From Dama dama (Eukaryota; Chordata; Mammalia; Artiodactyla; Cervidae): a stretch of DNA of 64,000 nt. The position numbers and the translations under genes were made by a program. Positions within the stretch are counted from its first letter, which is position 1, and each line of letters opens with the position of its first letter. The stretch is from NCBI RefSeq assembly GCF_033118175.1, contig NC_083685.1:127344501-127408500 (forward strand). Direction: 5' to 3'. The notes beneath the pieces are model-generated. The model was not told where the DNA came from. It saw only the letters and a list, made by a program, of their open reading frames with translations, and made no database searches. Below, one piece after another: positions 1-10,429 of this stretch.

Positions 1-348
1 ACCCTCATCTCAGAGAAGCAGAGCTTGTTTACCATCATCACAGCTTATCCCTTTCTGTCCCGCATTGCCATTAATCCAGACACAACAGTGCACATATTAA
101 GTAACACTTTCCCCCTTAAAAGCTTGCAAGCTATTACGTCTAATCCTTTTCCTCCCTTATCTGTCCATTCCTCTGATACATAAGATGCATTCCGTCATCA
201 AATCCTGTGTATTATATTAAAGAAAAAAATCTGTCCAGTTCAGATAAATCCCCCAGGGGACCAGGCAGTTTGTACAGAAGGCAGGACAGCTGGTAAAAGA
301 CAGTAGGGAGGTGAGGGAACTGAGACTATGAGGAACACTTGCCCAGCC
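1..348. other. Unique non-coding sequence
   Basis: No gene or young repeat is visible. The last 45 bases (about 305-347) read like the middle of an old MIR SINE in reverse orientation (balanced around 'gagggaactgag' and 'cacttgccca'). Confidence 0.5.
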
Positions 349-819
349 ATGGGACTTCTTTGTTTTTTTCTTTTAAAGAGACAGGCTCACAGAAGTTATG
401 TAACTTGCCCAAGTTCGTGTAGAACCAAGATTTAAGCTAAGTCTTGATGACTCTACCATCCTGTGGGCCTCTCCCTCTTTTTTAAAAAAAATTTTCTTCA
501 TTTCTCTTGGCTGTGCCGGGCCTTTGTTGCAGGCCTTTCTCTAGTTTCGGGGAGCAGGGGCCCCTCTCTGATTGTGGCGCTTGGGCTTCTAACTGTGGCG
601 GCGTCTCTTGTGGCGGAGCGCAGGCTCTCGGGCTGCGGGCGTCAGGAGTTGGCGGCGTGTGGACTCAGTCGAGCAGAGGCTCAGTAGTTGTGGTGCTTGG
701 GCTTAGTCGCTCCACGGCACGTGGGATCTTCCTGGACCAGGGATCGAACCTGCATCTCCTGCATTGGCAGGCAGATTCTATCCCACTGAACCATCGGGGA
801 AGCCCCTATGGGACTTCTT
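349..819 (-). mobile_element. CHR-type SINE insertion with extra 3' flank inside its target-site duplication
   Basis: A CHR-type tRNA-derived SINE lies on the minus strand, with its tRNA-like head at about 807 and its body reaching about 500. Identical 12-base repeats ATGGGACTTCTT lie at 349-360 and 808-819. The left copy is not next to the SINE tail at 473-499. It sits about 110 bases further out, after a second T-rich tract (361-376). The DNA between the two tails is MIR-like. The layout fits a read-through SINE transcript that carried its 3' flank and was inserted as one piece. That mechanism is inferred; a chance 12-mer is possible but unlikely. Confidence 0.7.
366..470 (-). repeat. MIR SINE fragment
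   Basis: The stretch containing 'gttatgtaacttgcccaag' is the reverse complement of the MIR core ('cttgggcaagtta'), followed by the usual degraded flank. It lies inside the duplication that brackets the CHR SINE. Confidence 0.55.
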
Positions 820-1745
820 AAAATGTGCTCCTATTTGACTGCACTCCAGGAATCCGTGGTCCATAATCCTACCTATGGATTGTGCATGTAAACGTGACAC
901 GAATTTCAGAAATTGCTTCCTTGGAAAGAAACACTTTCTTCCCATAATCTCACTCCTTGGAGATGCGGTGTCAGGCCCTCCGTCTTTGTAGTCCCGCAGG
1001 TGGAGTTCCATTGTGGAGTAGGACTGCCCACTCCTGTGCTGGGCTCTGTTCGTCCAGGTCACTTGATTTGTATTTCGGATGTTTGTTTGTGAGAACTTGC
1101 CCATGGGCAGCCAGAATGGAATCTTTTTTGAGGTCAGAAAACCTCTAGGATTAGCCTAGCATGCGGACCTGGATGTGCCGGTCTGCTCTCCTAGAGGAAC
1201 AAGAAAATCAACTCTAAGTGACACCTTATCTATAGGAAAAGACAAATAAATGGATATTCTGCCCAGTCTGTTATCCCCAAGTATCCGTTGTGCAGCCATA
1301 GATGACTAGTCTCCTTCCCTACTTTAGAAGCTGCTGTAACATCTCTGAATCCTAGGTGGTGAGTGAATTCAATTTTTCAGAGCATCCTGGCGGCCCTAAC
1401 TCCCCCCAGCTCACTCTTCTGTCCTCAGCGGGAAGTCAGAAAGCTAAATTTAAGTTAAATTCCCAGCACAAACATCTCCAGGTTTACCAGACCAGATAGA
1501 GAGAATGAAGCTTGATCATGCTCATAATTAATGTATCCATCATGGTGGGCAGTCTTTACCTATCAAAATCTTTCCCCTTCTCCAAAAAAACTCGACCTCC
1601 CGGCCTGGACTTATGGATGTCAAGGGCTCTAAACTGCACCAGGGCATGAGGTTCTATAGGCTCCTTCATCTTGAAAAAGTACTTTCTTAGAACTAACACA
1701 GAAGCTTCAGAGATAGATGGCCTTGAGTTGGTTTGCTATTTTCTG
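820..1745. other. Unique non-coding sequence
   Basis: No repeat family, exon layout or RNA gene is recognised. Open frames here are short and unlike known proteins. Confidence 0.4.
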
Positions 1746-1752
1746 CCTCTAG

Positions 1753-1948
1753 ACTTCCCAACCCAGGGATTGAACCTGCTTCTTTTATTATATCTCTTCC
1801 ATTAGCATGCAGATTCTTTACCACTGGGTCCCCTGGAGTAGGAAATGGCAACCCATTCCAGTATTCTTGCCTGGAAAATTTCATGAACAAGAAGAGGCTG
1901 GTGGGCTACTGTCCATGGGGTTGCAGAGAGTCGGCCATGACTGAGCAT
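1753..1948. mobile_element. Rearranged Bov-tA SINE (two halves in opposite orientation)
   Basis: Bases 1753-1833 match the tRNA-like head of Bov-tA in reverse ('cccagggattgaacc', 'agattctttaccac'). Bases 1834-1948 match the BovA body in forward orientation ('ggaaatggcaaccca', 'attcttgcctgg'). A normal copy has both on one strand, so this is an inversion or two abutting fragments. It ends in a CA repeat, as many BovA copies do. Confidence 0.65.
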
Positions 1949-1964
1949 GCACGCGCGCGTGCGT

Positions 1965-2006
<42 letters not shown>
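1945..2006. repeat. CA microsatellite with CG-rich start, perfect purine-pyrimidine alternation
   Basis: A 62-base run alternates purine and pyrimidine without a break: GCATGC, then CG/TG dinucleotides, then about 22 CA units. It grows from the end of the BovA body. The run could adopt Z-DNA and is probably length-polymorphic. Confidence 0.9.
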
Positions 2007-2008
<2 letters not shown>

Positions 2009-2009
2009 C

Positions 2010-2818
2010 TCTAGAGCCTGCAGTCTCCTCTGCACAGGGGGTGACCGAGGTCTGTTCACTGACGTCGCCTGAAAGGTGGAATCGGCACGCTGGCTGTTAT
2101 CTTCCAGGTGACAGGCCTGTTCCCCGCCTTGGTGACAGTTGACCTGCGTTCACAGCCAGTCACAAAGCCATCCTTCGTCTCACATGCCCTTTGCCCCGAC
2201 GAATTCTTCCTTGACTTGAGTTTCCAGGTCAACAACCCATCCTCTGTTGTTGTTCTTGGTGATCCCAAGTCCCGATGCACGGGCAGAGTTGATAAGAAAT
2301 ACACGAAGGTTGTTTGGCGTGGCGTGAAGTAAAATACGGCTGTCTTCAAAGTCTTTGTCCTCATCCATGACTGGGACGGCACTGGAATGCTGACCTCTGA
2401 GGACGTGGTGCCCAGTTGAATGAAGATGACGCCATCAACGCGGAGGACAGAAAACACACTGGGATGCCGCAGCCGGGCGCTCACTGACCTGTTCCCCTTT
2501 GAGCACGTTTCACCACATGGTGTCCGGGGGCTGCCCGCTTTCACACCTGCTGTGACCAGTCCTGACACACAGCACCGCCCGCCCCCAGTGTTTGGGGTTG
2601 GGGTGTTTGGGCCTGGGGCTCTGCCTCTGCAGGACTTCCGTCCCAGTGCGGGGAGCCTTACCTCTTCAGCAGGTGCCGCTGACTCACGTCCTTGTCACCA
2701 GTTTTCTGATGGGTCTGCTGTTTGGCCATGAATGGGCCTTCCTGTCTGTCGAAATTATGTGCTTGCTTCTTTTTTTTCCCCCTTCTGCTGTCATCACAGA
2801 TTATGTTTAGTGATTTAT
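2010..2818. other. Unique non-coding sequence
   Basis: No repeat is recognised. A 170-codon minus-strand open frame (2056-2568) has no recognisable domain and mixed composition; I treat it as chance. Confidence 0.4.
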
Positions 2819-2819
2819 T

Positions 2820-3645
2820 TTACTTTTAAAAATTTTGATTGGACTATGGTGAATTTACATTGTTGTGTTAGTTTCAGGTGTATAGCAAACTGATTCAGTT
2901 ATATGTGTATGTATATGTACATACTTATTACCATATGCATTCTTTCTGTTCTTTTTAAAAATCAGAGTATAGTAGCTTTACACTGTTGTGTTAGTTCCTG
3001 CTGTTCAATGCAGTGAATCAGTTTATGTGCACACACACCCCCTCCCTCTTAAACCTCCCCCCCACCCCCACCTCCCACCTCCCGCCTCCCGCCCCTCTAG
3101 GCCATCACGAGCACTGCCCGAGCTCCCGGAGCCGCTCAGCTGCTTCCCACTAGCTCTCTGTTTTACACTTGGTGGGGAGTATATGTTGACGCCACTCTCT
3201 CAATCTGCCCCACCCTTCCTTACCCCACTTGTCCGTGTGTTCATTCTCTAGGTCTGCATCTCTACTCCTGTCTTGCAAATAGGTTCATCTGTACCATTTT
3301 TCTAGATTCCACAAATATGCATTAGTATATGATATTTGTTTTTCTCTTGCTGACTTACTTCACTCTGTATGACAGATTCTAGGTCCGTCCACATCTCTAA
3401 AAGGGACCCGATTTCTTTCCTTTTTATGGTTGAGTAATATTCCATTGTGTGTGTATGTATATATACATATATATATATATATACACACACCATATCTTCC
3501 TTTTTGACATTCTTCTCCATTTATAGGTTATTACAAGATGTTGAGTATAGGTCCCGTGCTATTTATAGTAGGTCCTTGTTGGTTATCTACTTTATATAAA
3601 GTAGCGTATCTGTTAATCCCAAACTCCTAATTTATCCCTCCACTG
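2820..3645 (-). mobile_element. L1 3' end, interrupted by a second L1
   Basis: The outer element is the artiodactyl L1 3' end in reverse. Its terminus is at about 2820-2950 ('cattgttgtgttagtttcag'). The upstream 3'UTR part resumes at about 3490-3645 ('ggttattacaagatgttgag', 'aatttatccctcc'). The intervening sequence is a second L1 3' end in the same direction. Confidence 0.75.
2955..3489 (-). mobile_element. L1 3' end nested in an L1 3' end
   Basis: A second L1 terminus ('gctttacactgttgtgttag') starts at 2955. It is followed by 3'UTR sequence in reverse ('gttgagtaatattccattgt' at about 3429) and a pyrimidine-purine alternating TG/TA tract at about 3446-3491. In a single L1 the order of the 3'UTR blocks would be the opposite, which is why nesting is called. 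Confidence 0.65.
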
Positions 3646-3719
3646 CAAAAACATGTGTATTATTCTTATATTTCCTTTTCTGGGGTCAAGTTATTGAGCA
3701 TGCCTAATGAAAATTTGGT

Positions 3720-4595
3720 TTTGAGAAAGTCACATAGCAAAAACCGCTGAAACATTAAGGAAAGCACAGACGGCAAACTGGGTTGTGTGAAGTCGGTCAG
3801 CTTCCTTAACATTGCTTTTTTCTCTTCTGTGTGAAAGAGAACGGATAACTGCGAACTAATCTTCAGAAATTCTCCAGATGCGAATGCAGGGTCGTTCTCA
3901 GATGAGAGAGATCTTTAAAGAAAACTGTTAATGCACAGAAATGGGGGGAAGTGAATTCAGCCAGAAGTGATGGCAAGAGAGCGATCAGAGAGCTTGATGC
4001 AGATGGATGCTAGCAGAGGAGGTGGAATCGAAGACCAGGCTGATTGAAGGATCCAGGAAGTGAGGAGAAAATAGCCTCGGGTGCTAATTTTGGTTTAATC
4101 AGTGGGGAAATGACCTCCTCTCCCCAGGCCAGAGGATGCAATTAAAGGCTTTGTGACCAACTAAATGCTGGGAAAACAATGATTAATAAATTAAAGGCTG
4201 CTTGAATTGCACGGTGGTGGGGATACAGTGGTTAATAAAACATGCTGTTCTTGCCCTCCTGTGGCCCACGGGGGAGGAGGACATTAATTAAAGAATTACA
4301 CAGATAAATGTGAATCTTCAATCCTGATGGATCGATCTACAGCAGAGGGATGTGGTACCACAGGGGCAGGTGATAACCAGGCTGGTCCAGGGAGGGAGAA
4401 GAATCAACCAGGGTGGACAGTGCCTCCCAGCGGGGGACAGAAGGGGCCAGGGACCAGAGGGACACAGTGACTTAGGATGTGGCAGAACTATGGCTGCGAA
4501 GTTGAGTTGAGCCAACCAGAGATGGATTCTCTGTGTCCTGCTTGACTTTTGTTCACTTAAAAATTACCAAGGGTAGGTGGGTTCAGGAGTGAGTT
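3720..4595. other. Mostly unique; old dispersed repeat at about 4135-4315
   Basis: The part around 4195-4310 ('gggatacagtggttaataaaa', then 'attaattaaagaattacaca') resembles a common old mammalian interspersed repeat whose family I cannot name. The 11-mer AATTAAAGGCT occurs twice about 50 bases apart (near 4140 and 4190). No exon is seen. Confidence 0.4.
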
Positions 4596-4662
4596 ACAGG
4601 GTGAAGTTGGTCAGAAAGAGAAATACAAGTATTGTCTATTAACACATATATATAGAATCTAG

Positions 4663-4788
4663 AAGGAAATGGTAACCCACTCCAGTACTCTTGCCTGGAG
4701 AATCCCATGAACAGAGGAGCCTGGCGGGCTACAGTCCCTGGGATTGCAAGAGTCGGACACGGCTTAACGACTAAACCAGCGCCACCAT
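4663..4788 (+). mobile_element. BovA SINE (body only)
   Basis: The BovA body runs 'ggaaatggtaacccactcc' to 'cggcttaacgactaaa' without a tRNA-like head. Near-identical flanks 'gaatctagaagg' (4655) and 'gaatctaaaaaagg' (4790) are the probable target-site duplication inside the L1. Confidence 0.8.
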
Positions 4789-4844
4789 GGAATCTAAAAA
4801 AGGTGGTGCAGACGAACCTGTTTGCAGGGCACCAGTGGGGACCC

Positions 4845-5049
4845 TTCCCTGGAGGCTCAGACGGTAAAGAATCCGCCTGCCAGTGCAGGAGACACAGGTT
4901 CAATCCCAAGGTCGGGAAGATCCCCTGGAGAAGGGAATGGCAACCCACTCCAGTATTCTCGCCTGGAGAATCCCACGGACAGAGGAGCCTGGTGAGCTAC
5001 AGTCCATGGGGTCGCAAAGAGTCAGACACGACTGAGCGACTAACGCTTT
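4845..5049 (+). mobile_element. Bov-tA SINE
   Basis: Full element: tRNA-like head ('ggctcagacggtaaagaatc') followed by the BovA body, ending 'actgagcgactaac'. Flanks CAGTGGGGAC (4833-4842) and CAGTGGAGAC (5050-5059) are a likely target-site duplication. Confidence 0.9.
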
Positions 5050-5547
5050 CAGTGGAGACGCACCCATAGAGAAGAGTTACGGACACAGCGGGTGGCGGTG
5101 GGTAGGGAGACGAGGGTGCGACGAATGAGAGGGCAGCTTGGAAACATGGAAAATAGATAGCCAGTGGGAATTTGCTCTGTGACTCAGGGGACTCAAATCA
5201 GGTCTCTGTGACGGCCTAGAGGGACGGGATGGGAAGTGGGAGGGAGGCCCACCACGGAGGGGACATATATGTCTACCTATGACTGATCCATGTTGATGTA
5301 TGGCAGAAACCAGCACAATATTATAATGATCCTTCAATTAAAAAGAAATTAACGAAAAGAAAACAGGAGTGAGTGAGTGAACGCTGACCCCCTCCCCAGC
5401 TGGGGTTGGTGCCCGGTCCCCCTGCTGCAGAAGCCCGTGAGCTTTCCTAGCCGGTCCCGGGAAGGGGAGCGCTGTTTATTTTTATATCGTGTGTATTTTG
5501 TCTGGTCTGCTGATTCCTTGTTTCACTGAGAATCACACTTACATCCT

Positions 5548-5766
5548 TGTGTGTGCTGTGTTGAGTCGCTCAGGTGTGTCTGACTCTTTGTGACCCCGTG
5601 ACTGTAGCCCGCCAGGCTCCTCTGTCCTTGGGGGTTTTCCAGGCGAGAATACTGGAGTGGGTTGCCATGCTCTGCGCCAGGGCATCTTCCCCACCCAGGG
5701 ATCAAACCCAGGTCTCCCGCATTGCAGGCAGATTCTTTACCGTCTGAGCCCCCAGGGAAGCCCCCA
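5548..5766 (-). mobile_element. Bov-tA SINE
   Basis: Reverse-oriented full copy: body at the left ('gagtcgctcaggtgtgtctg'), tRNA-like head at the right ('ctgagcccccagggaagccc'). Confidence 0.9.
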
Positions 5767-5769
5767 TTT

Positions 5770-6840
5770 ACATCAGCAGTTAGTTCTAGTTTATGTGCCC
5801 GAGAATTTTTTAAAAGAACTTTTTGAAAAGCTTTCTGACCTTTGGAGATCTATAGATTTATTTCCATATGAACCCGTTATTTTGTATAAAGTACGATCTT
5901 AAAATAGAAAAAAACATTTTGTCTTTACCCCCCAAGGGTCAAGAGACATTGGCTGAGAGCACGATAGTCTGAATTATTAGAAGGAAGGACACCGAGGAAA
6001 GGGGAAGCGACTATAGAACCCCACTGTTTCAGCTTTTAAAAGGAGAGTTGCCTTGAAAGCCTTGTGTTTCAAAAGTGACAAATGGTGGATGCTGGAGGTG
6101 GATGTTTCAGAGCCTCTTGAGGAGTGCTTGTCCCAATAAGCTGATACTGGGTCCCCTGCCCTGTGTCTTAAAGGTACAGGATTGTGGCTTTGCTTGAGGC
6201 GCCCTGGTGGACCCCAGTGCATTCCATCTCTTATAGCACTCCTTCCAGCATCCCCAGCCCTTAATCTCTCTGCCCATCATTTATAGATCTCACCTCCTAC
6301 CCAAATACAAGTAGAGAGGTGCGTGTTTAAGACAACTCGAGAAGTCTCTGTGGATACTCCCTGGTCATCGAGGAATACCCCGGGTGTGTTCTCGTCTCAG
6401 AAAAATACCCCAGAATTCATCCTGCAATCTTTTGTTCTAACAGGTTGAGCATTTTTAGGCCTGGGGAGGGGACTTTATTTTGGTATCTAGGACTCCTTCA
6501 TCGTGATGGAAAGGCAAGATGTATAAAATAAGACATATGTGGGAGGGTGGATAGAGCATTTGCCTTTGAAATTGGGTTATTTACAGTGAGACAGGAAGAT
6601 AAATGTAAAGACCGTGCCAGCACAGGCTGTAGGCCAATTGTCTGGCAGAGCCGGCATCACAGGCGTCTGTAGTTACAGTATTAACTGAGGACAGGACTTC
6701 ACCCGGCTCCACCGGGGCACTCAGAGCCCGAACCGCAGCTCCCACGCGTGTGTAGGCGGGGCAGGGTACGCGTCCATCAGATTCCAGTAGGGTGCCCAGG
6801 CCCTTGTGCCCGCGTTCCCGTCCAGTGAATTCCTAAAACG
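5770..6840. other. Unique non-coding sequence
   Basis: No repeat, exon layout or RNA gene is recognised. Base composition is mixed and no long open frame is present. Confidence 0.4.
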
Positions 6841-6842
6841 CG

Positions 6843-6975
6843 ACTCCGTGGACCTGAGTTTGAGTAAACTCCGGGAGTTGGTGATGGACAGGGAGGCCTG
6901 GCGTACTGCAGTCCATGGGGTCGCAGAGAGTCGGACACGACTGAGCGACTGAACTGAACTGAACTGAACTGAAGG
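6843..6975 (+). mobile_element. BovB LINE 3' end
   Basis: The last 130 bases of BovB in sense orientation: 'gagttggtgatggacaggga', then 'gtcggacacgactgagcgac', ending in repeated GAACT units that are the BovB 3' tail. Severely 5'-truncated. Confidence 0.85.
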
Positions 6976-7209
6976 TTGTACCACGAGACCTCGGCATGTG
7001 CTCAGGCCCCTTTGAGGCTGTTTCCAGACTTCTTGTAGGTTTCTGGTCTTTTGCCCCATTGTGACCCATGGGTGATGTGATGAGTTAGAGAAGATGAATA
7101 TTCAGCGATCTGAAGGATGAGCTTTGACCAGTCCGATGAAGCTTGGTTTTGAGCATAGAAGAGCATTTCTAGTCAGGCTGATATATTGTTATAGTGTATA
7201 TAACTGTCA

Positions 7210-7412
7210 GCCAATTCCCAGGTGGCTCAGGGGCAGAGAACCCACCTGCCAATGCAGGAGACGTGGGTTCAATCTCTAGGTCGGGAAGATCCCTTAGAGA
7301 AGGAAATGGCAGCCCACTCCGGTGTTTTCACCTGGAAAATTCCATGGACAGAGGAGCCTGGCAGACTACAGTCCTTGGGGTTGCAAAGAATCAGACATGA
7401 CTGAGTACACAC
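7210..7412 (+). mobile_element. Bov-tA SINE
   Basis: Full forward copy from 'tcccaggtggctcagg' to 'gactgagtacacacgcac', moderately diverged. Confidence 0.9.
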
Positions 7413-7554
7413 GCACAGCAAATATCTGTTGACCCTTGGGATCACAGTCTGACCTGGGCGCCTCTTGTCTCTGACTGTTCCCTCTCCCTTCCCTTTGCAG
7501 GCTGGTCTGCTGCCTTTTAGAAGTTGTTGTTCCCTTTGATCTGCTCTGTAGTTC

Positions 7555-7960
7555 CTCTCTGGATCCACTGTCTCATCCCGGTCATCTTTCCCTACCGTCC
7601 TAGCTGCAGACTATGTACGTTGATAACATCATATCAATATCTACCATTCAGACTTCTCTCCTCTGCTGCAGGGCGTTTGGCTTACTTCCCACCCACCATC
7701 TGGCTGGGTAGATTCATCTGAACTTTCTATAAGCTTCAAACTCAACATGTTCAAACCTTGAGCCTGTATCATTTGCTGTAATCTCGTTGTCCATTCATAC
7801 CACAGCAGTTCATTTCCCCGAGAAATCACTGCTATGTCCTTGATCTGTTTTCTCTCGTGTGTAGCATCTGGTTGGTGCTCAGATGCTCTGCATTATAACT
7901 GTACAAAAGCGCCTCAGTCCGTCTTCTACCTGCCATCCGTGCTGACCATTTCCTCCGGGT
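7555..7960 (+). repeat. Possible L2 LINE fragment
   Basis: Phrases such as 'ttcaaactcaacatgttcaa' and 'ctggatccactgtctcatcc' recall the conserved 3' part of L2. Divergence is high and edges are unclear. A strong pyrimidine tract ending in AG at 7500 precedes it but no matching donor was found. Confidence 0.35.
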
Positions 7961-7999
7961 AAAACCAGCAGAACAAATGTTTAGTGGGCTCCACTCGGA

Positions 8000-8920
8000 A
8001 CTTTTGTTACAAAGGCTTGTTAAAATGTGCTGCCTGTGGTTTAGGAAAGACACTCGCGGACTGACTGATGATTTCCAAGCAGTGAGACTGGTGTTCGCGT
8101 GGAGTGACTGAGAGGCGAGGAGGGCACAGGGCAGGGTGTGCGAGGGTCAGAGAGGAGCTCCTGCAGGTGGGGCGTCCGTGCTGGGTGTTAACGGGGATGA
8201 AAGCGGGTACAGAAGGAGAGCGTCCCTGGAGTGGTGAGCGGGGTGGACAGCGAGAGCTCTCCCGCCAGGTGCGAGGGTGCTCAAGCTCGTTCCGCGTCCG
8301 CCAGCAGTTCGGACTTCCCGAGGGATGTCGTCGGATTGAAATCCGGGCCAGAGGGAAAAATGCCAGCAGGGGGAAATGCCTCTTACACACACACTCGACC
8401 TAGATCCCTTTGGCGGTGTTGTGGGAAACCCAGAAGGGAAGTGAGGGGGCGGAAGCTGGCTGAGGGGCTGACTGCAGTGATCCAGGCAGAAGCTCACCCG
8501 CGCCTGCGTTATCTGGGGTCCTGGTGTAGTGTCTGCCGCAGGCCTGAATACAGTGGCTCATGGGAACCAGAAGTGTCCTTGGGTCGTGATGGTTCACACG
8601 CCTTATCCCAGCTACGGGGCAGACTAGAGGTAAATGGTTTGACAGCCCTGCGCCCGGCGGAGACTGTGTTACTGGGGAAGGAGAATGGATGGGTTAGAGG
8701 GAGTGGAGTCAGTCTCCCGCGGCAATGAGGCCGGTGAGGGACATCTGCTGGGGTGGGATCAGCATCTCCTGGGCTCGGCGGATGATCCGGGAGAGGGGAT
8801 CACCCCTGTGTCTGGCTCCTGAGAGACAGGAAGTCCAGGGGAGGGAGCGAAGCCGAGAAGAAAGAGGGGCCATTCTGGTGGGAGGGGTTGACTTGGAGTT
8901 TCCTGTGGCTCCTCTGGGGG
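8000..8920. other. Unique, moderately CpG-rich sequence
   Basis: No young repeat is present. Several open frames on both strands reflect GC richness and overlap each other. A CTCF-like core CCAGCAGGGGGA at about 8365 matches all but the last base of the consensus core. Confidence 0.35.
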
Positions 8921-8925
8921 GGTTT

Positions 8926-9126
8926 CCCCGGTGGCTCAGTGGTAAAGAATCCGCCTGCCAGTGCAGGAGACCTGGGCTCAGTCCCTGAGTCGGGAAGACC
9001 CCCTGGAGGAGGAAACAGCAACCCACTCCAGTGTTCTTGCCTGGAGAGGCCCATGGACAGAGGAGCCTGGCGGGCTACAGTCCATGGGGTCGCAAAGGGT
9101 CGGACAGGACTTAGTGACTAAACGAA
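8926..9126 (+). mobile_element. Bov-tA SINE
   Basis: Full forward copy from 'tccccggtggctcagtggta' to 'gacttagtgactaaac'. Flanks GCTCCTCTGGGG (about 8910) and GCTCCTGCGGGG (about 9135) may be the target-site duplication. Confidence 0.9.
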
Positions 9127-9329
9127 ACAAACGAGCTCCTGCGGGGGCAGATGGCTCTCTCTTAAATTCATTTTCCTGCTGACCCTGAGCTCAGTTCTGG
9201 CCAGGGAGACGGACAGACGGGCAAGAGCGTGTCCTGTCCTTGCACCGCAGCCCTCCGGCTCCAACCACACCCAGCTGCTCACTGTTCCATCCACAGGCAA
9301 AGCCCTCCGAGAAAGCCTGCCTCCCAAGG

Positions 9330-9745
9330 CTGCAGTTCACTCTCTCTAGGGTTTTCCTCCCTTTTTTCTCCCTGCCAAACCCCTATACAGCCTCTAACGT
9401 CCAACTCAAAAGCCACCTCCTCCATGAAGGCTTCAGATGGGAACACCCCCAAGTCTAGGTCAGCACCTCTCCGACCTCACCGAGCTCCTACACTGAGTCC
9501 CCCGTGGGTCCCGAGGCCCAGCTCCGAGGTGGATGAGCGGAAGTGGGGCTGACCTGGAGGACCGGGTGCTCCCTCTGAGGGTTGCCCGCTCCCCTCTGGG
9601 CCCCCTCACTGCAGTGCTCCCGCCTCACTCACACCTGTGCGCTTACCTGCTTGCCTCCCTCCTCGGGCTGCCCGATCCTGCTGAGCAGGGCCTGGCTCTG
9701 ATTCACCTTTCCATCGCTGGGGCCTGCCTGGGGCTCAGTCCAGAT
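9330..9745 (+). repeat. L2 LINE 3' end
   Basis: Contains L2 signature phrases in forward order: 'aaagccacctcctccatgaa' near 9410, and 'gagcagggcctggctctgat' and 'catcgctggggcctgcctgg' near 9680-9730. Old and diverged, with an unrecognised stretch between. Confidence 0.5.
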
Positions 9746-9859
9746 CTGTAAAGCAGTTAATCAAAGGGGTGTGAGACATGCTCACTTTCCTATTAGGATA
9801 GCTTGGTGACGGAAAGATGACTGAGGTGCCTAGAGTTTTTGTGTTCATTTTTTTTTTTA

Positions 9860-10427
9860 GTTGAAGTATAGATGGTTGTTTATTTTTGGCTGTCTGGGCC
9901 TTGGGTGCTGTGCCCTGGCTCTCTCTAGCTGCAGCCATCGGGGGCGACTCACCTCAGTGGCCTCTCTGGCTGTGGACCACGGGCTCTAGGGCACTTGGGC
10001 TTCAGTAGCTGTGGCGGACGGGCTTAGTCGCCCTGTGGCATGTGGGATCTTCCCGGACAAGGGATCAAACCTGGGATGGCTGCCTCAGGTGGATTCTTAA
10101 CCACTGGACCACCAGCAAAGTCCTGAAGTATAGTTGATGTACAATTTTATACAAGTTACAGGCGTGCAGTATAGTGATCCAGAATTTTTACAGGTTGTAC
10201 TCCGTTTATAGTTATTAGAAAATGCTGGTGCTCTTCCCCGTGTTTTAGAGCACGTCCTTATAGCTTATTTTATGCATAGTGGTTGGTACTTCGTAAACCT
10301 CCACTCCTGTCCTGCCCCCCACCCTCTCCCCGCCTCCCTGTCCCGAGTGGTGACCCCTAGTGTGCTGTCTGCGGCTGTGAGTCTGCCTCCTTTGTGTTAT
10401 ATTCGCTAGTTTGTTGTATTTGAATCG
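9860..10427 (-). mobile_element. L1 3' end split by a CHR SINE
   Basis: Reverse L1 3'UTR: 'tgaagtatagttgatgtaca' at 10124 continues through 'gtgagtctgcctcc' and ends near 10427. The short left part (9860-9874) is the other side of the SINE insertion. Confidence 0.65.
9876..10123 (-). mobile_element. CHR-type SINE nested in L1
   Basis: Reverse copy with a body rich in 'gggcttcagtagctgtgg' and a tRNA-like head at the right end ('attcttaaccactggaccac'). Flanking TGAAGTATAG(A/T)TG at 9862-9874 and 10124-10136 (one mismatch) is the target-site duplication. Confidence 0.85.
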
Positions 10428-10429
10428 GC

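Larger units (their letters stand above)
4596..5347 (+). mobile_element. L1 3' end carrying two nested SINEs
   Basis: Forward L1 3'UTR sequence runs 'gtgaagttggtcagaaagag' to 'ttgatgtatggcagaaacca' and ends in an A-rich tail near 5340. It is split by a BovA at 4663-4788 and a Bov-tA at 4845-5049. Removing them restores the expected 3'UTR order. Confidence 0.75.

Noticed and set aside
2056..2568. 170-codon minus-strand frame
   Set aside because: No domain or splice context; starts and ends in unrelated sequence.
3446..3491. TG/TA alternating tract as a separate element
   Set aside because: It is the variable tract of the nested L1 3'UTR.
4845..4920. tRNA-like sequences at SINE heads throughout the window
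   Set aside because: They are tRNA-derived SINE heads followed by BovA or CHR bodies, not tRNA genes.
8297..8312. Shared CCGCCAGCAGTTCG at about 8300 and 36430
   Set aside because: A 14-base match in unrelated flanks; most likely chance in GC-rich DNA.
9647..9745. Minus-strand exon-like segment with CAG/GTAAGC donor and open 33-codon frame
   Set aside because: It lies within the antisense of an L2 3' end, whose consensus supplies much of the sequence; exonised L2 is possible but there is no further support.
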